NCBI GenBank assembly: GCA_025093555.1
Contig: JAIWNF010000008.1
Coordinates: forward strand, 868,001-932,000
Length of the DNA: 64,000 bases
Direction of reading: 5' to 3'
Origin: Circinella umbellata
Lineage: Eukaryota; Mucoromycota; Mucoromycetes; Mucorales; Lichtheimiaceae
Shown here in pieces: positions 23,547 through 35,513 of this stretch. How positions within the stretch are numbered: the stretch's first letter is position 1; every line of letters starts with the position of its first letter. Position numbers and translations under genes: made by a program. The notes beneath the pieces were generated by a model. The model did not search any database, had not been told where the DNA came from, and worked only from the letters and a program-made list of their open reading frames with translations.

Positions 23547-24903
23547 ATGGCTACCAGTTTGCCCGCATCCGAACCTTTAAACGCCGTGCAACTCGATGGC
23601 TTGGTAAGATGTCGCTCTTGAATATACAGTAAATATATATATATCAAATAAAGAAAATGTCGTACTAACGTGATTCCGCCATTATTATTACTATTATTAT
23701 TGTTTTATGTTTATAGGTCGTTCTTAAGATCATTAAGCACTGTCGTGAATCGTACCCTAACGATGTTACTGGCCAGCTTCTTGGTTTGGACGAAAAGGGT
23801 ACTTTGGAAGTTACCAACTGTTTCCCTTTCCCATCCGATTGTGATGAAAATGCTAGTGGTAATTATTTATTTAGTATATAGTAATATAGACAATCACACA
23901 ACAACAAACAGCAAGAAGCGACAATAATAAAGAAAACAATTCGAAATTCTAAATAATTATTATTACTGTTATTATTTAGCTCAATATCAACTCGACATGA
24001 TGCGATGCTTGCGTGCAGTAAATGTCGATAACAACACAGTTGGATGGTACCGATCAGCACACTTGGGTAACTTTGTGGATTCCAACTTGATCGATACTCA
24101 ATACAGCTATCAAAAATCCTTGAGTGCTCACTCAGCCGTTATTATTCACGACGTTTCCAAGAGTGCTGCTCAGGGCAACCTTAGCTTACGTGCTTTCCGA
24201 TTGACTGATGCTTTCATGAAGCAATACGAATCTAAGAAGTTCACCACTGAAAGGTAAAGAAAAAAAAACAAAAGGAATTATTATTATTATATTGCTATGG
24301 AGAGAGAAGCACAGACATGATATCTAATATGAATATTATTTTAGTCTTGCCAAAGCCAAATTGTCATTCTCCACCATTTTTGAAGAATTACCTATCCAAG
24401 TTCACAACTCTCATCTTGTTACATTGATGCTTCATAACATCGAAATGCCCAAATTAGATGCTAGTCGTCTTCGATCGCCTGCTACTTTTGCTCAACATAC
24501 CGAATTGGATGATGCCAAACCATTGTCTCCTAACTTTGATGTTTTGGATTTGGAGTTGGATCCTTTCATGCAAAAGAACTTGGAATATCTTTTGGATTGT
24601 TCGGATGTACAACAACAAGAATTAAATAACTACCAATACTGGCAACGAAGTGTCGCTCGTGAACAAACCAAGATGCAAGCTTGGTTGACTAAGCGAAGAC
24701 AAGAAAATCAGATCCGTGTTGAAAAGGGTCAACAACCTTTACCTGAAGATGAAGTCAACACATTGTTCAAGCTACCAACTGAACCAAGCCGTTTGGATAA
24801 TATGATTTTGACTGCTCAAATGCATAATTTCACTAAGCAATTGAACCAGTTTGCTGGACCTAGTCTGGCACGATTGTACAGTATTCAAGAATTGCAAAAG
24901 TAA
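23547..24903 (+). CDS. EIF3H: Eukaryotic translation initiation factor 3 subunit H (MPN domain)
   Basis: Four exons (23547-23603, 23717-23858, 23980-24253 and 24345-24903) join in phase for 343 residues. The N-terminal MPN domain starts at [15 protein letters not shown], with [20 protein letters not shown], and continues into [16 protein letters not shown]. The catalytic His-x-His...Asp of JAMM proteases is not preserved, as expected for a structural MPN subunit. The C-terminal half is helical and carries the eIF3h-type segment [19 protein letters not shown], ending [12 protein letters not shown]. It is part of the eIF3 complex that scaffolds the 43S initiation complex. It stands alone, downstream of the aminotransferase relic. 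Confidence 0.93.
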
Positions 24904-26356
24904 AAAAAAAGTAGAAGCTCTTTTTTTCTCTCTCTCTCTTTCCTCTCTCTCTCTCTCTCTCTCTCTCCCTCTCTCTTATCTCTTTCTTATTGTTTTCTAG
25001 TTACAAACACATTCACGTTGCTTCCTTTTTATATATATATAAAACCTTTTCATTTTCCCTCTATTCTCTTTATATAGAATTTTCTTCCTTGCTCGTTGCA
25101 TATTTATGTAGAGAGAATGAATGGTCAAAAAGAGTAGATTTAATTATTCCACTTTTTTTTTTTTTCAATGTGTGTTATCCATTTTATGTTAGATCATTGT
25201 ACAATTTTATATGATAGTTTTATTTACATGTGTGTGTGTGTTTTTTTACTTATTTAGTTAAAAAAAATCTATGTTGTAGTAGCAGTAAAGTTATTTTTAC
25301 TCACGTCAAACCAAAAATATGGGAACCAAGTTATGAAATTTCTTCTACCATAGAATCAAAATGATATAGATAAGTATAGACTTATCGTTTCCTATTCTAT
25401 AAAGCCTCGAGAACCATAGTTGGTATTATCACCACTATCAAAAATTATCAATAGAATGTCATTATCAGAGTTATTTGACGACGAGCAACTAGTGTATTTT
25501 ATAGGTGCTGTTGATTGTAAAGCATACATATAGTTTTAGTCTCCATGGTGATATGCTATTGAAATGTTGAGAAGCTATTTTTTTTTTTTCGTTTCTTAAA
25601 TAAGAAAGGGAAGACGAGCAAAGTAAAAAAAAATAGTGGAGAGGTTTTAAGATGGAGTTAGAGCACATATGATAGCAGTAATAAAGAGTAACTGATTAAC
25701 ATGAGTTATACATATAATCGATGATGAAAGAATTTTCATGTACATGTAAAAAAATGCCATCTTTTTTCTTATATTGGACCTAAAGGGTCTTTTTTTCCTA
25801 TTATTATTATATTTTGAATTGAAATTTATACTTCTTCCTGTAATGAACCGGTTTGACTTAAGCTGTATCTATACAAAAACTGCTTATGGATTATGCAATC
25901 TCTTTTATTTTTCGAACACTAGCTCAAATTTCAAACAATATTTTTGTAAAGTGTATATAATATTCGTAGAACAAGTCGATCAATTTTTGCCTTCTTGATT
26001 TAAAAATATGTATTCAAAACTAGAATACTGCGTATATATTTCGTCATACATATCATATTTATTTATTTGAATTTGTCATGTTTCTTTTATATCTTTTTAT
26101 CTGTTTTGCAAAAAAAGGGCTTCAATGCACCAGTTGATTCAACAGACAACATAGTGGTACTGACTTTTATTATATATTTGATAAGGATATGTGATCTGCG
26201 CCATATTATTTATAATATGGGGCACGGTTTTTGTCGCGTGGTGTAAGTTAACGCATATAATATTGGTCTTAAATGAATGATAATTTGATAATTGCATATT
26301 AATAATAAAATAATATAGATTGTATTCGATTGTTTGTATTCATAACACATAATTCA
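24904..26356. other. Intergenic, low complexity
   Basis: This spacer begins with a pyrimidine (CT)n tract at 24919-24976 in the eIF3h 3' UTR region, then AT-rich sequence with T-runs. The frames at 24990-25214 and 25774-25998 are Phe/Leu/Tyr-rich translation of low-complexity DNA. Nothing else is seen. Confidence 0.5.
24919..24976. repeat. (CT)n microsatellite
   Basis: A nearly pure CT dinucleotide tract, slightly interrupted by TTCC and CCC, immediately 3' of the eIF3h stop codon. Confidence 0.9.
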
Positions 26357-26400
26357 TCTGATATATATATCAAGAACATGGATGAATATAGAAATGTCAA
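26357..26400. repeat. 44-bp direct repeat, left copy
   Basis: This is identical in 42 of 44 positions to 26698-26741 in the same orientation. The pair flanks a ~297-bp interval that contains an unusually GC-rich patch near 26510-26570. The right copy forms the truncated 3' end of the DUF6729-like relic. Confidence 0.85.
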
Positions 26401-26697
26401 ATTGATTCACTTCACTTTTTGCTTTGGTTTTTGTTCGGGAATCTTGTTTTGCCAAATCTTGCACAGTGGCTAAAGAGAGCAAAGAGAGCGCCAAATAAAA
26501 AGCAAAGACTTCGGTTGGGAGGCAGGGCCGGGCATGGGTGAACAGTTCTGCTGTTCGCGATTTGTTCTAAAGCAAATGACACGATAATTCATTGATATTC
26601 ATCCAGGTAATTTATCAAAAAAAAAAGATTGTCATGTATAATGCGATGAATCTATTACTAACAATGCTATTATTTCTTTTTTTTTTAAAAACATGGA

Positions 26698-26741
26698 TCT
26701 GATATATATATCAACAACATGGATGAATATAGAAATGGCAA
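26698..26741. repeat. 44-bp direct repeat, right copy
   Basis: Second copy of the repeat at 26357-26400. It overlaps the last codons and stop of the 26711-26974 frame. Transposase similarity ends here, so the repeat marks a rearrangement or insertion boundary. Confidence 0.85.
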
Positions 26742-27556
26742 GGTGTTGATCCCATCCCATTACTAAAGGAACTCCGCATCATATCCATCATATCATTGGA
26801 AAATGCTGATTTATGAGTCAATATAGCTGGAAACTCGAGTACTAGAGATTCAGGAAGAAATTTTGTCATAAGGTCTTGATCATGACCTGCAAATGTTTTT
26901 CCAGGTTGGCCTTTTTCATTATAAGATCGAGGACATTTATAACAATATGACATTACATAAAAATTATTAGTCAAATCACATATACGTTGAGCAACAGGAG
27001 TTGTGGCCCATCCTCGTACTTATAAATGCTTGCTTTTAAGTGTCGTTGGACAAGTTGGACAATCAATTTTTCGGTTGGGGACAAGAAGATGAGGAATCCA
27101 TATAAATATACGAGGTTTATATAATTTGAGTGGACTTGATTTTGGTATCATGTTTTTTTTCTCAAAAACATGTTGAGAAAGATAAGATGATTCGGGATAG
27201 ACTCAAAAAGTATTATTTTTGTAGCAATTAGGAAAACCAATATTTGAAGCAGCCATTTCGTCCGATAACTGTTTTGACAGCATGTCAAAATATTCATCCA
27301 TAAACGTTTTTTCTCGTTTATTATTGTTATTGTTATTATTATTATTATTATTATTGGCGTTATTGCTATTATCGTTGTTATCGTTGTTATCGTTGTTATC
27401 GTTGTTATCGTTGTTATCGTTGCTATCGTTATTGTCGTTGCTATCTGCTACTATTATAGATGAATCTTGGTGGGGTATTGATTCGTTTTCTATTACTGGC
27501 GAATTATAATTCTCTTCCTCATGAGGTCCTGCTGGGTTTGTTGAAGAACCGCCTAT
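26711..27556 (-). pseudogene. Relic of a DUF6729-type transposon protein
   Basis: Minus-strand translation runs from an Asn/Asp-rich N-terminus (27280-27556; repeated ND/NN codons from a GTT/ATC-type microsatellite) into MDEYFDMLSKQLSDEMAAS. It then reads SNIGFPNCYKNNTF-stop-VYPESSYL, IPKSSPLKLYKPRIFIWIPH, a stop, WATTPVAQRICDL, and finally SYCYKCPRSYNEKGQPGKTF and FPAILTHKSAFSNDMMDMM. The Cys/His spacing and the 'FPA-LTH-S' segment resemble the DUF6729 domain found in fungal transposon-encoded proteins, recalled rather than searched. Two in-frame stops and truncation at the 44-bp direct repeat show it is dead. Its catalytic domain is missing. Confidence 0.6.
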
Positions 27557-27985
27557 TTTTAAAAAATATTATTACTTCAATTTTCAAAACAAGGTAAATG
27601 CTTTATAATTATAATAATGGCCTTCCCTTGACCGAACATTGTTTTTAAGCTTTTTTGATGCATCAGCAAAAAAAAAAGAAAAGGTGCAACTTTTTGAAAT
27701 TATAAAAAAAGTGGCACTTGTATAACTCTGTTAAACTGTTTCATTCTGTATATCAAACAGTAACATATGTATATACAAGAAAACATTAACAGCAATAATA
27801 AATAAGTCAGTATGTGCTACTGGGTATGTATGCCAATCAATCAGCTATGGAGCCATATAACATATAACATATAACATATAACATATGTATTATAAAAATA
27901 AAGATATAAAAGCTTATTGTAGTTTATATTAATTGTACTTTGGTTCATATTATTTTATTATATTATATTCAGATTTAATTTTTGT
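27557..27985. other. Spacer between transposon relics
   Basis: This holds a palindrome-like AAAAGGTGCAACTTTTTGAA...AAAAAAAGTGGCAC at ~27678-27717, similar to the palindromes at 30850-30966 on the far side of the MULE relic. A short (ACATATAACATAT)n tandem lies near 27856-27885. The rest is AT-rich. Confidence 0.5.
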
Positions 27986-30809
27986 CTATACAAAGTCAAT
28001 GGTGTCAACTGTATCACTTATTTCCAAGAACTGTTTTTCTTCTTGAGTGAGACGTTTCCTATGTATATACTTCCACGTGGTGTTACAATCCGCATTTAGG
28101 CCAAGAATATCCCAGCCTGCTTCATGGTATGGTTTAACTGCCGGCCAAACCATATGTCGGGCTCTGGATGGAATCGGATCAATCACAGTGAAATGATTCG
28201 ATTGAAGAAACATGTTAATTGGCTGTGGTTGTCTGTTAGTGTCTGATGGATGGTAAATGGCAAGAATAAAAAAGATTTCCATAATGGACGTTCATCAAAC
28301 ACTGCTATCGGTGTAGTATATGCATCAGCAGCGATTTGGGTGTCCATCGCTCCATTGAACCAATAATTTGAGCTATATGAAGTGTGATGTGCTGTTTCTG
28401 GTGTAATACCAAATTCTAACTTATATACTTGATTTTTCAGTATATCATCATTACCTTTGGCCAGAATATTTAGATAAAATTCGTAATTTGCTAGTAGATG
28501 ATTCAGCATGGTTTGTTTAATTTTTGGATATTGCTCTTGATCACCATAAAGCTGCAAAGCAAGAGCACGGAAACCGCAGTATCCATCGGCTTTGATTTGC
28601 TTCAACCCAATCGAGCAATCAGGTGGGATATCTCGGTGAACAAAGCTATGGAGTTACGTTAGACATATTGTTTGTTTTAGTTTTATGAACTTATTTCAAA
28701 TACCTTGTTTCTCTCCGATTACTTCTTTTGCTACTTGGCCAAAGGTCTTCCGCATTATAATACTGCTTTCGTTTATTGTTCTTTCTACCATTCTTTTTTG
28801 TCGTCATATCAAATGTATTCTCAGACACTTCATCATTATTCTTTTCCTCCTTGCACTCCTTTTGGTCGACTTCCTTTACAGCCGTACACATTATACGCTG
28901 CATAATCTCTTCTGTACCAATTTCTATCTCCTTCGTCATACGTTCAAGTTCTTCAATGTCAAAAGGTTCGACTTTCATGTCAAGCAGATGTACTGTTCGT
29001 TCATCAGCAATGTCAATCGAATCATGTCTTGATGCAGTCAATATTTCTTCTGAAAGTTTTTTAGTGGAAACAACAGATTTTTTACAACTTATCTTCTTTC
29101 TTTCACTCGATATATGATATTGAATATTCTGACCGTCAAAATAGGAAAGATCCAATTATATATATTTTGATCAACAAGTTCTTTGGTATCACCGGGGGGG
29201 GGGGGCGTCATTAACTTCCTTTTTACTTGATGTCTTCTTTTCTTGGGTCGTGTACTTTGTTGTACGCTGATGGCACGGCATGCTCTTCATAATTGACAAG
29301 AATTCGTACATCAGACTGAATATAGTTCAGGAATTGTGGAAGCGCCAAGGATAAAGGCAAGCGATGAACCATATTTCGGTACAGATCGCAATGAAATGAT
29401 TCCACAGCATTTGTTGTCCGATAGAGATGTCTTTGAAGGGTGCCATTCATGCTGGTACAATGTTGGAAAATCATGCTACTTATTGTTGGTTGAAGCCACC
29501 ACTTAATCCACTTGTAAGTATATTTGTAACAAGTTACTAACTCTTTTACAAGAACGGCAAAATTCATCGGTGTCTTTGGCCGTCCGAATAACATGTGCCA
29601 GTATTTGGAATTGAACACTCTCTTCCGGTTTTATGATATTATGATTCCTGTTGATCCGCTGGACAGATTGCATCCAATGCATATAGCATCCTTTCACATA
29701 TCGCATCCCGTCATCCTTACCTGTATATCGCTTGTAAGCCTGCTGAAATCCAATAACTTGAGCCATAGAGAATTCAAAATCATCCCGAGAAAAGAGTTTG
29801 TACCATCGATTCTAACTTTGTGGTCAACAAGGAACGCAAAGAAATACTGGGAGAAGTATTCTTCTTTTTGACCACCCAAAAGAGCTTGAAAAATGACGGT
29901 ATGCCTTTTCAATGCAGGAACGTAAACGACAGTTGTACAGACATAATAGCCCTTTTCTACAGCCTTGTAAGTGACATCAGTAACAGCAGGGAAGTCCTGA
30001 AACCGACAATATCCATTAATGGTTGGTGATCGATATGTAATGAGAAAAGAATTTGGCACAACTTGAGCATGGAGGAAATAATCAGGGTAGGTGTTCAAGA
30101 TCTTCCCAAATTCACCAAGAAACTCCCCTCTTCTTGGAATCTCCATTTCCTCATGAATCTTATTCAATTCGTATTCGGTTCTATCTTTTGTTGGTAGAAT
30201 TGGATTAATGGCAATAACTGAATCAACAACTTCACCAGTTCGCCGGTTGTTTCCCTGTATAGCTGCTTTAGGCGTCACTGTCGGATCTGCACGTAATCGT
30301 ATTGCCAATATATCCTTTTCCTCTTCAGACAAATGCTTTGATATATATTGCGCGTGATTATGCGTACCAATTTGCTCTACTGTGCATTTTGTACCCCTGA
30401 AACAATAATGTCCCGCTACTGTACAAGTATTAACATGTTCCAAATAACCACCACAGTTCATGCATCCAATTACAGTACATTGTTTTTTTATTTGTTCCAG
30501 ATCAAGTGGTGGGCAAAGTTGCTTAGCGAAAAATCTGCAGTTTTTGTCGGTGCATTGTATAAAACCATTACATTTTTGGGTATATCGATGCACGTTATGT
30601 TTTAATTTTCGAGGTCCATTTTGCGCATGCACCACCCTATATCCATCGTAAATTTCTTGTACCTGTCGGTAAATAGGATAAAGTCAATTCATTATGTAAT
30701 GGTAAATGTGACATTGAACATACTTCTCAGTTTTTTCGTCATACTGGGCGGCAGCTTCTTCTATGTAAGGTTCAAGCTTCCTCTTAAAAAAAGTGATATA
30801 CTTCGACAT
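27986..30809 (-). pseudogene. Mutator-like (MULE) transposase fused to OTU protease domain, degenerate
   Basis: The start is at 30809 (MSKYITFFKRKLEPYIEEA); an intron 30723-30663 leads into VQEIYDGYRVVHAQNGPRK. Next come a Cys/His zinc-binding domain (CTDKNCRFF; CMNCGG; GTHNHAQY) and the MULE core (FPAVTDVTYKAVEKGYYVCT). A frame change near 29800 leads to DDFEFSMAQVIGFQQAYKRY, and another near 29560 leads to YKYTYKWIKWWLQPTISSM then RTTNAVESFHCDLYRN. A stop and a run of 12 G (29194-29205) follow, then a linker (28691-29155) ending KRSNRRET. A phase-2 intron joins that linker to SFVHRDIPPDCS and the OTU motif IKADGYCGFRALALQLYG. A further frameshift near 28270 precedes the 27986 stop. OTU domains are deubiquitinase-like Cys proteases; DGYCGF carries the Asp/Cys pair. 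At least three frameshifts indicate inactivity. Confidence 0.8.
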
Positions 30810-30917
30810 AATCGTAATTTCATTTCTTGTTTTCTTTTTTTTTTATTTTCAGGAACAAATACAAAAAAAAAGATGCACTTTTTCGATTTCTCGCTTTGTC
30901 AGTGTGACTTTTTGTCG

Positions 30918-30966
30918 GTCACAAAAAAAAGGTGCACCTTTTTGAATGTGCACCTTTTTTAGTGAC
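30918..30966. repeat. Near-perfect palindrome upstream of the MULE relic
   Basis: The left arm 30918-30937 (GTCACAAAAAAAAGGTGCAC) and right arm 30948-30966 (GTGCACCTTTTTTAGTGAC) pair over ~19 bp with one bulge and a 10-nt loop. A related unit (AAAAAGATGCACTTTTTCGA) lies at ~30866-30885. Similar sequence occurs at ~27678-27717, so these motifs bracket the MULE relic and may be its degraded ends. Confidence 0.7.
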
Positions 30967-31420
30967 ACCCCCTTCTTCACTACATCAAGGAAGGGCGTCC
31001 TTGGAGTGAGGCTTGGTCTTCCTCTTAGCTGCATTTACTGCTGCAGTTTCTTCCCAGTCCATATATGATTGTATCATCACAGATACTGTCTCACTATCAA
31101 AATTGTACATTCCGTTCATGTTAAGCAATATGAAAAAATTCAAGAAGAGAAAAAGAAGAGAGAATTTGGCCAATCCTCATCACATTTCTGTATTGATGAC
31201 CCATTTTCATTGGCTGATCCATTTTCATTTCAAACTGGCCAATTATTTTTTTTATTGGGCCAACCTTTTTTCGTCGACTGTAGATGGTTGCCGAAAAAGG
31301 AAGTCCATAGGAATAGACAACTGCTTCAATGCCACGTATGATGGTAGAGTATCTATGGTTGCACCAGATTTTGCTAGGGCGAGAAAACAGGAGGAAATGA
31401 TTGATTTATATTGTTGATAT
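30967..31420. pseudogene. Mixed coding-like fragments next to the MULE relic
   Basis: On the minus strand, MNGMYNFDSETVSVMIQSYM (up to ~31115) runs to a stop at 30985. On the plus strand, STVDGCRKRKSIGIDNCFNA then YDGRVSMVAPDFARARKQEE ends at 31417. Both look like real coding text without an ATG-led intact gene. I cannot assign a family. Location suggests transposon debris. Confidence 0.4.
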
Positions 31421-31889
31421 TTTACACGCTTCGTACAAAAGAAAATTTATCTTTTTATCTAATTCTTCTCCCCTGATTATCCCTTCTTATTCTTAATTTA
31501 TAGAAAAAGAAAACAGGGAAAAATAATAAAACAATCATTTATAGCGGGTAAAAAACAAGGAAGGGTAAAAAAAAAACAAATGAATTAAAGTTCTGAATGA
31601 TTTCATTGGCGAAGCGGAGCAACACCGATTGGTATTCCGTTCCTTGACTTGTTACCTGGGCTTTCTCTTTTTACTCTCTCTCCTAGCTCACCTAAACACT
31701 TCAAAACGGCTTCTTCCTAACTCTCAAACATCCCCCCCTTCTCACCTTTAAACGCCCTCTTATTCAAAACGAAGTTTGAGCTAACGCGCTTTATAATCTT
31801 TTGGGCTATTTTTTCTTAATAATAATAATATATTTCTTTTACTTCTTTGTAATCTACCTTTCCTTTCAATTACTTACTAAAAAAATAAA

Positions 31890-34800
31890 ATGGAAACGAC
31901 CGACGCATCACAACAGCAACAACAACCTGCTGCTACTACTACTTTGGATAATCTTCCACCATCCGCTAAGCTTGCACTTTTGCATGCTCAACAAGCCAAC
32001 AATAACGCGCTCGACGCGAATGAACCTGCTGTTCCCAGTGCTGAAGATCCAGTAGTTGTCAACAACGCTGCTTTTGCCGAACCCATCATTGCTGGTGATG
32101 TTCCCATGCCTATTGGTCATCACCCTCAGCAACAAAAAAAGAAGGAAGTTTCCACAAAGAGAAATAATGAAAAACTTGATTTAGCTTCTGAATCAGCATT
32201 CCCTTCATTGTCATCCTCAGGAACAAACAATCGACCTCCAGCTTTGTCTGCCTGGTCATCATCAGGTGCATCGCGTGTCAAGGCATCGCAACCCATGGCT
32301 CGTGCCGCATCATCCCCACGCGCTACTTCTAGAGCCAATAGTAGTTCAAGTACAGCAACACCTATTACAGATATGCTCGAGTTGCCAGCAAATCAACAAA
32401 TTGCTAATATGCCAAGTAAACCATTGGGTTTCAAGAGTAGTGCCGATGTGATCCAACAAGTGATGAACAAGACTGGAACAAATATTATCGCTTCAACTAA
32501 TCGATCTGGTACTACCACATTTTTGATTCAAGGTTCACCTGTTGATGTTGCCAAAGCAAAGCGCGAATTGGTTGCTGGTCTTGTTGTCAAGGTAACATAA
32601 ATAGGTTTTTTTAAAGTAAAAAAAAAAAACAGTGTGTATATTATATAGGGTTTAATTAATCATAAATATATTTGTGTGTGTGTGGGATTTATTAGCGTAC
32701 AGTGGAAATTGCTGTTCCCGCTGCCACTCGTAGATTTATCATTGGAACCAAGGGTAAAACTTTGCAACAAATTGAAAGTAAATCTGGTGTTCGTATCAAT
32801 TTCCCACCTCGTTCTAAGGAAGAAGATGATGTTGAATTGAGTGAAGACGAAAAAGTGAATGTAACCCTTGTAGGTGATGCTACTGGTATTGCAATTGCAA
32901 AGGCTGAAATTGATAAGATTGTCGGCGAAAAGGTAAAGAAAATAGTTAAATGAAGAAGAGAGAGGGGGGGAGAAACAAGGGGAACTTTTGACGCGCTAAA
33001 AAGAGGGATAAATCCAGGGGGGGAGGAAAGAGAGTGAGATAGAGAACTGAGGCTTATAAACAAAACTTGAAAGGTATCAAAGGCACTAACTAATTATGAT
33101 AATGGTAATATTAAAAATAAATTAGACTGCCAAGCAAACTATCAAGATTGATAACATCGATAGTAAATATTATTTACATTTAGCTGGACCTCATAACCAA
33201 GCTATTAAGGGTTTGGAAGAAGAATTTAATGTAAAGATTCAAATGCCTCCTCTTGTTGGTGAGGAAGAAAGTGCACCCATTATTGTTTCGGGTGACAAGG
33301 AAAAGGTACAAACTGCTAAGCAAGCTTTGGAGGAACGATATGCACAACTTCAAAACAAGTGTCGAACAGCTGCTATTGGTATTCCCAAGCGTCAACACAA
33401 GTATTTGGCTGGTAAAGATGGTGTAACCCTTGTGGAAATTTTGGAAGAGTCGGGTAAGTTTTTATTTTTTTTATTTTAATACGAATGTTATATATATATA
33501 TATATATATATATATTTGGAGTTGGGGGTTTGGGCGTTGGAAAAAACTATATGGTATAGTTATCTATATGAATAGTGACTTATATATTTATTTATATTCA
33601 ATTAGGCTGTACCATTGAATTGCCCCCATTGGAAGATCCTTCTGAAGATATCACAATCCGTGGTCCCGATGAACGATTGATTGAAGGTTTATCATTGGTC
33701 ATGGCCAAGGCTCGTGCCGTTCATGTGAATGTTCTCGATTTAGCCGACATGCACAAGAATGCTTCAAATCCATTAGAACATGGCAAGACTATGCTCAAAT
33801 ACTTGCGTAGCCGTGGTAAATTTACCAAAATTGAAGCCGAACATAATGTTCAAGTAGGTGTCCCTACCAACTTTGCTACATTGAGCAAATCTGTCCCTGT
33901 TGAATTTGTTAGCAAAGAACAAAATGATGCCATGGAAGGATATAAGGCTGGATATGAAGCATGCCGTGCTTTGACCCCTGAATTGTTCAGTACTGTCAAT
34001 ATCGAACCTCATTTACATCGTCATATTGCTGTACGTCACGCTCGTCAGTTGCAACGCATCAAGTCGCGCCACGCTGTCGAAATTTTCATTCCTGACGAAA
34101 AGGAAGAAGGTGGTGAAATTGCCACAATTTCTATTGTATATGAAGGCAAGGAACCTGAAACAGCCAAGGAAGCTCTTGAAGCAGCTATTAATGATATCAA
34201 AAAGATTGCTGCCGACTCATCCGATTTTGTCAGCAAGACGCTTACTATTCCTGCTGAATACCATCAAACAATCTCTGGTCCTAACGGTACTACCTTGAAT
34301 GCCATTATTGGTGGATCAGATTCTGCTGTTACCGTGCGATTTGGCTCTGCTGATAATGCCGATGCAGTCATTGTACGAGGTCCTGCCGACGAAGTCAACA
34401 AGGCTATTGACGAAATTAACAAAGTATATGATGCTGCCAAACATAAAGAATTTGTCAGCTCTTATAGTACCACCTTTACTATTCCAGCTGCTTATTCAGC
34501 ACATGTTATTGGTAAGGCTGGTGGTAATATCAACAAACTCAAGGAAGAATTGGGTGTCAAGATCGATATTTCGGATGTTGCAGCCAATGGTGATGGTGAT
34601 TTCAAGACAAGCAGCAGTAAAAAGAACAAGCATTTACAACAAAAGGTTAATGTTGTTATCCAAGGTATTCAAACTAACGTCGAGGCTGCTAAAAACCGTA
34701 TCCTTGTCTTGGTTGAAGAATTAGCAGATCAAATTACTTTGAATTTGAATGTACCCCGTGAATTCCACCGACATCTTATTGGACCTAATGGTCGATATGT

Positions 34801-35053
34801 TCGTAAACTCGAAGACAAGTATAATGTTTATGTTAAGTTCCCCAAGACTGCCAATGGCACAGCATCACCCTCTGACGAAAATACCATTACCATCCGTGGA
34901 CGCAAGAAGGACGCTTCATCAGCCAAGGAAGAACTTCAAGAGTTGTATGAATATGAAAATGATGAACAAAAGAAACGGAAAGAACGTGAAGCAGCACACG
35001 AACAACGTAAAAAACAACAACAGGAAAAGCAACAAGCAGCACAAAGTTCTTAG
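31890..35053 (+). CDS. SCP160: Multi-KH-domain RNA-binding protein (vigilin/Scp160-like)
   Basis: Four exons (31890-32591, 32696-32932, 33126-33453 and 33606-35053) join in phase for 904 residues. After a ~180-residue Q/S/A-rich N-terminus comes a chain of KH domains, recognisable by their loops: IIGTKGKTLQQI, LAGPHNQAIKGL, LAGKDGVTLVEI, ISGPNGTTLNAI, VIGKAGGNINKL and LIGPNGRYVRKL. A divergent KH occurs near residues 190-234 (SADVIQQVMNKTGTNIIAST). The C-terminus is Q/K/E-rich coiled text. Vigilins bind polysomal mRNA, often at the ER. The protein is shorter than yeast Scp160 (~1220 residues) and has fewer KH repeats. The ATG follows an AAAAAATAAA leader. Confidence 0.92.
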
Positions 35054-35513
35054 AAAAATAAAAATAAAAACCCCATTTTGTAATTTCCTTCTTTTTTCCC
35101 TCTCTCTTTGTTCTTTATCTTTCAGTATTTCCCCCATTCCATTGAACTCTTCTTTTCTCTTATCACAACAACTACACATACACACACACACACACGCACG
35201 CACAATCACACACATTTATTCTCATATATATATTATATAAAAAAAAACAAAACATTTCCTTTTTAGGCTTCGAGATTTGGTCCTAATGAAAAAAAATTAT
35301 ACTTTATATGAATTCAGCGGAAAATGATTTTTCCACCGAATGGAATCGTTGAATGATGGTATCATAGCAATATTTTTCTCTGATTTGATAAGGCGGGGAA
35401 AGACAAAAAAAAAGTTATTAGATTAAATTTGTCATCTTTTCCCTCATACTTTTTTTTTACTTTACTTTACTTTATTCCCCAAACCATACATAACTGCATA
35501 ACATAATATCATA

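Noticed and set aside
27282..27509. Plus-strand Leu-rich frame (LLLLLLL...LSLLSLL)
   Set aside because: Antisense translation of the Asn/Asp codon microsatellite of the DUF6729-like relic.
28685..29117. Three plus-strand frames opposite the OTU linker
   Set aside because: Antisense to the MULE-OTU relic; no motifs of their own.
35146..35219. CA/CG-rich repeats in the vigilin 3' region considered as a CRISPR or tandem array
   Set aside because: Simple dinucleotide repeat without spacers; eukaryotic context.
34026..35240. Long alternative frames within vigilin exon 4
   Set aside because: Frame shadows; the KH-domain frame is continuous and conserved.
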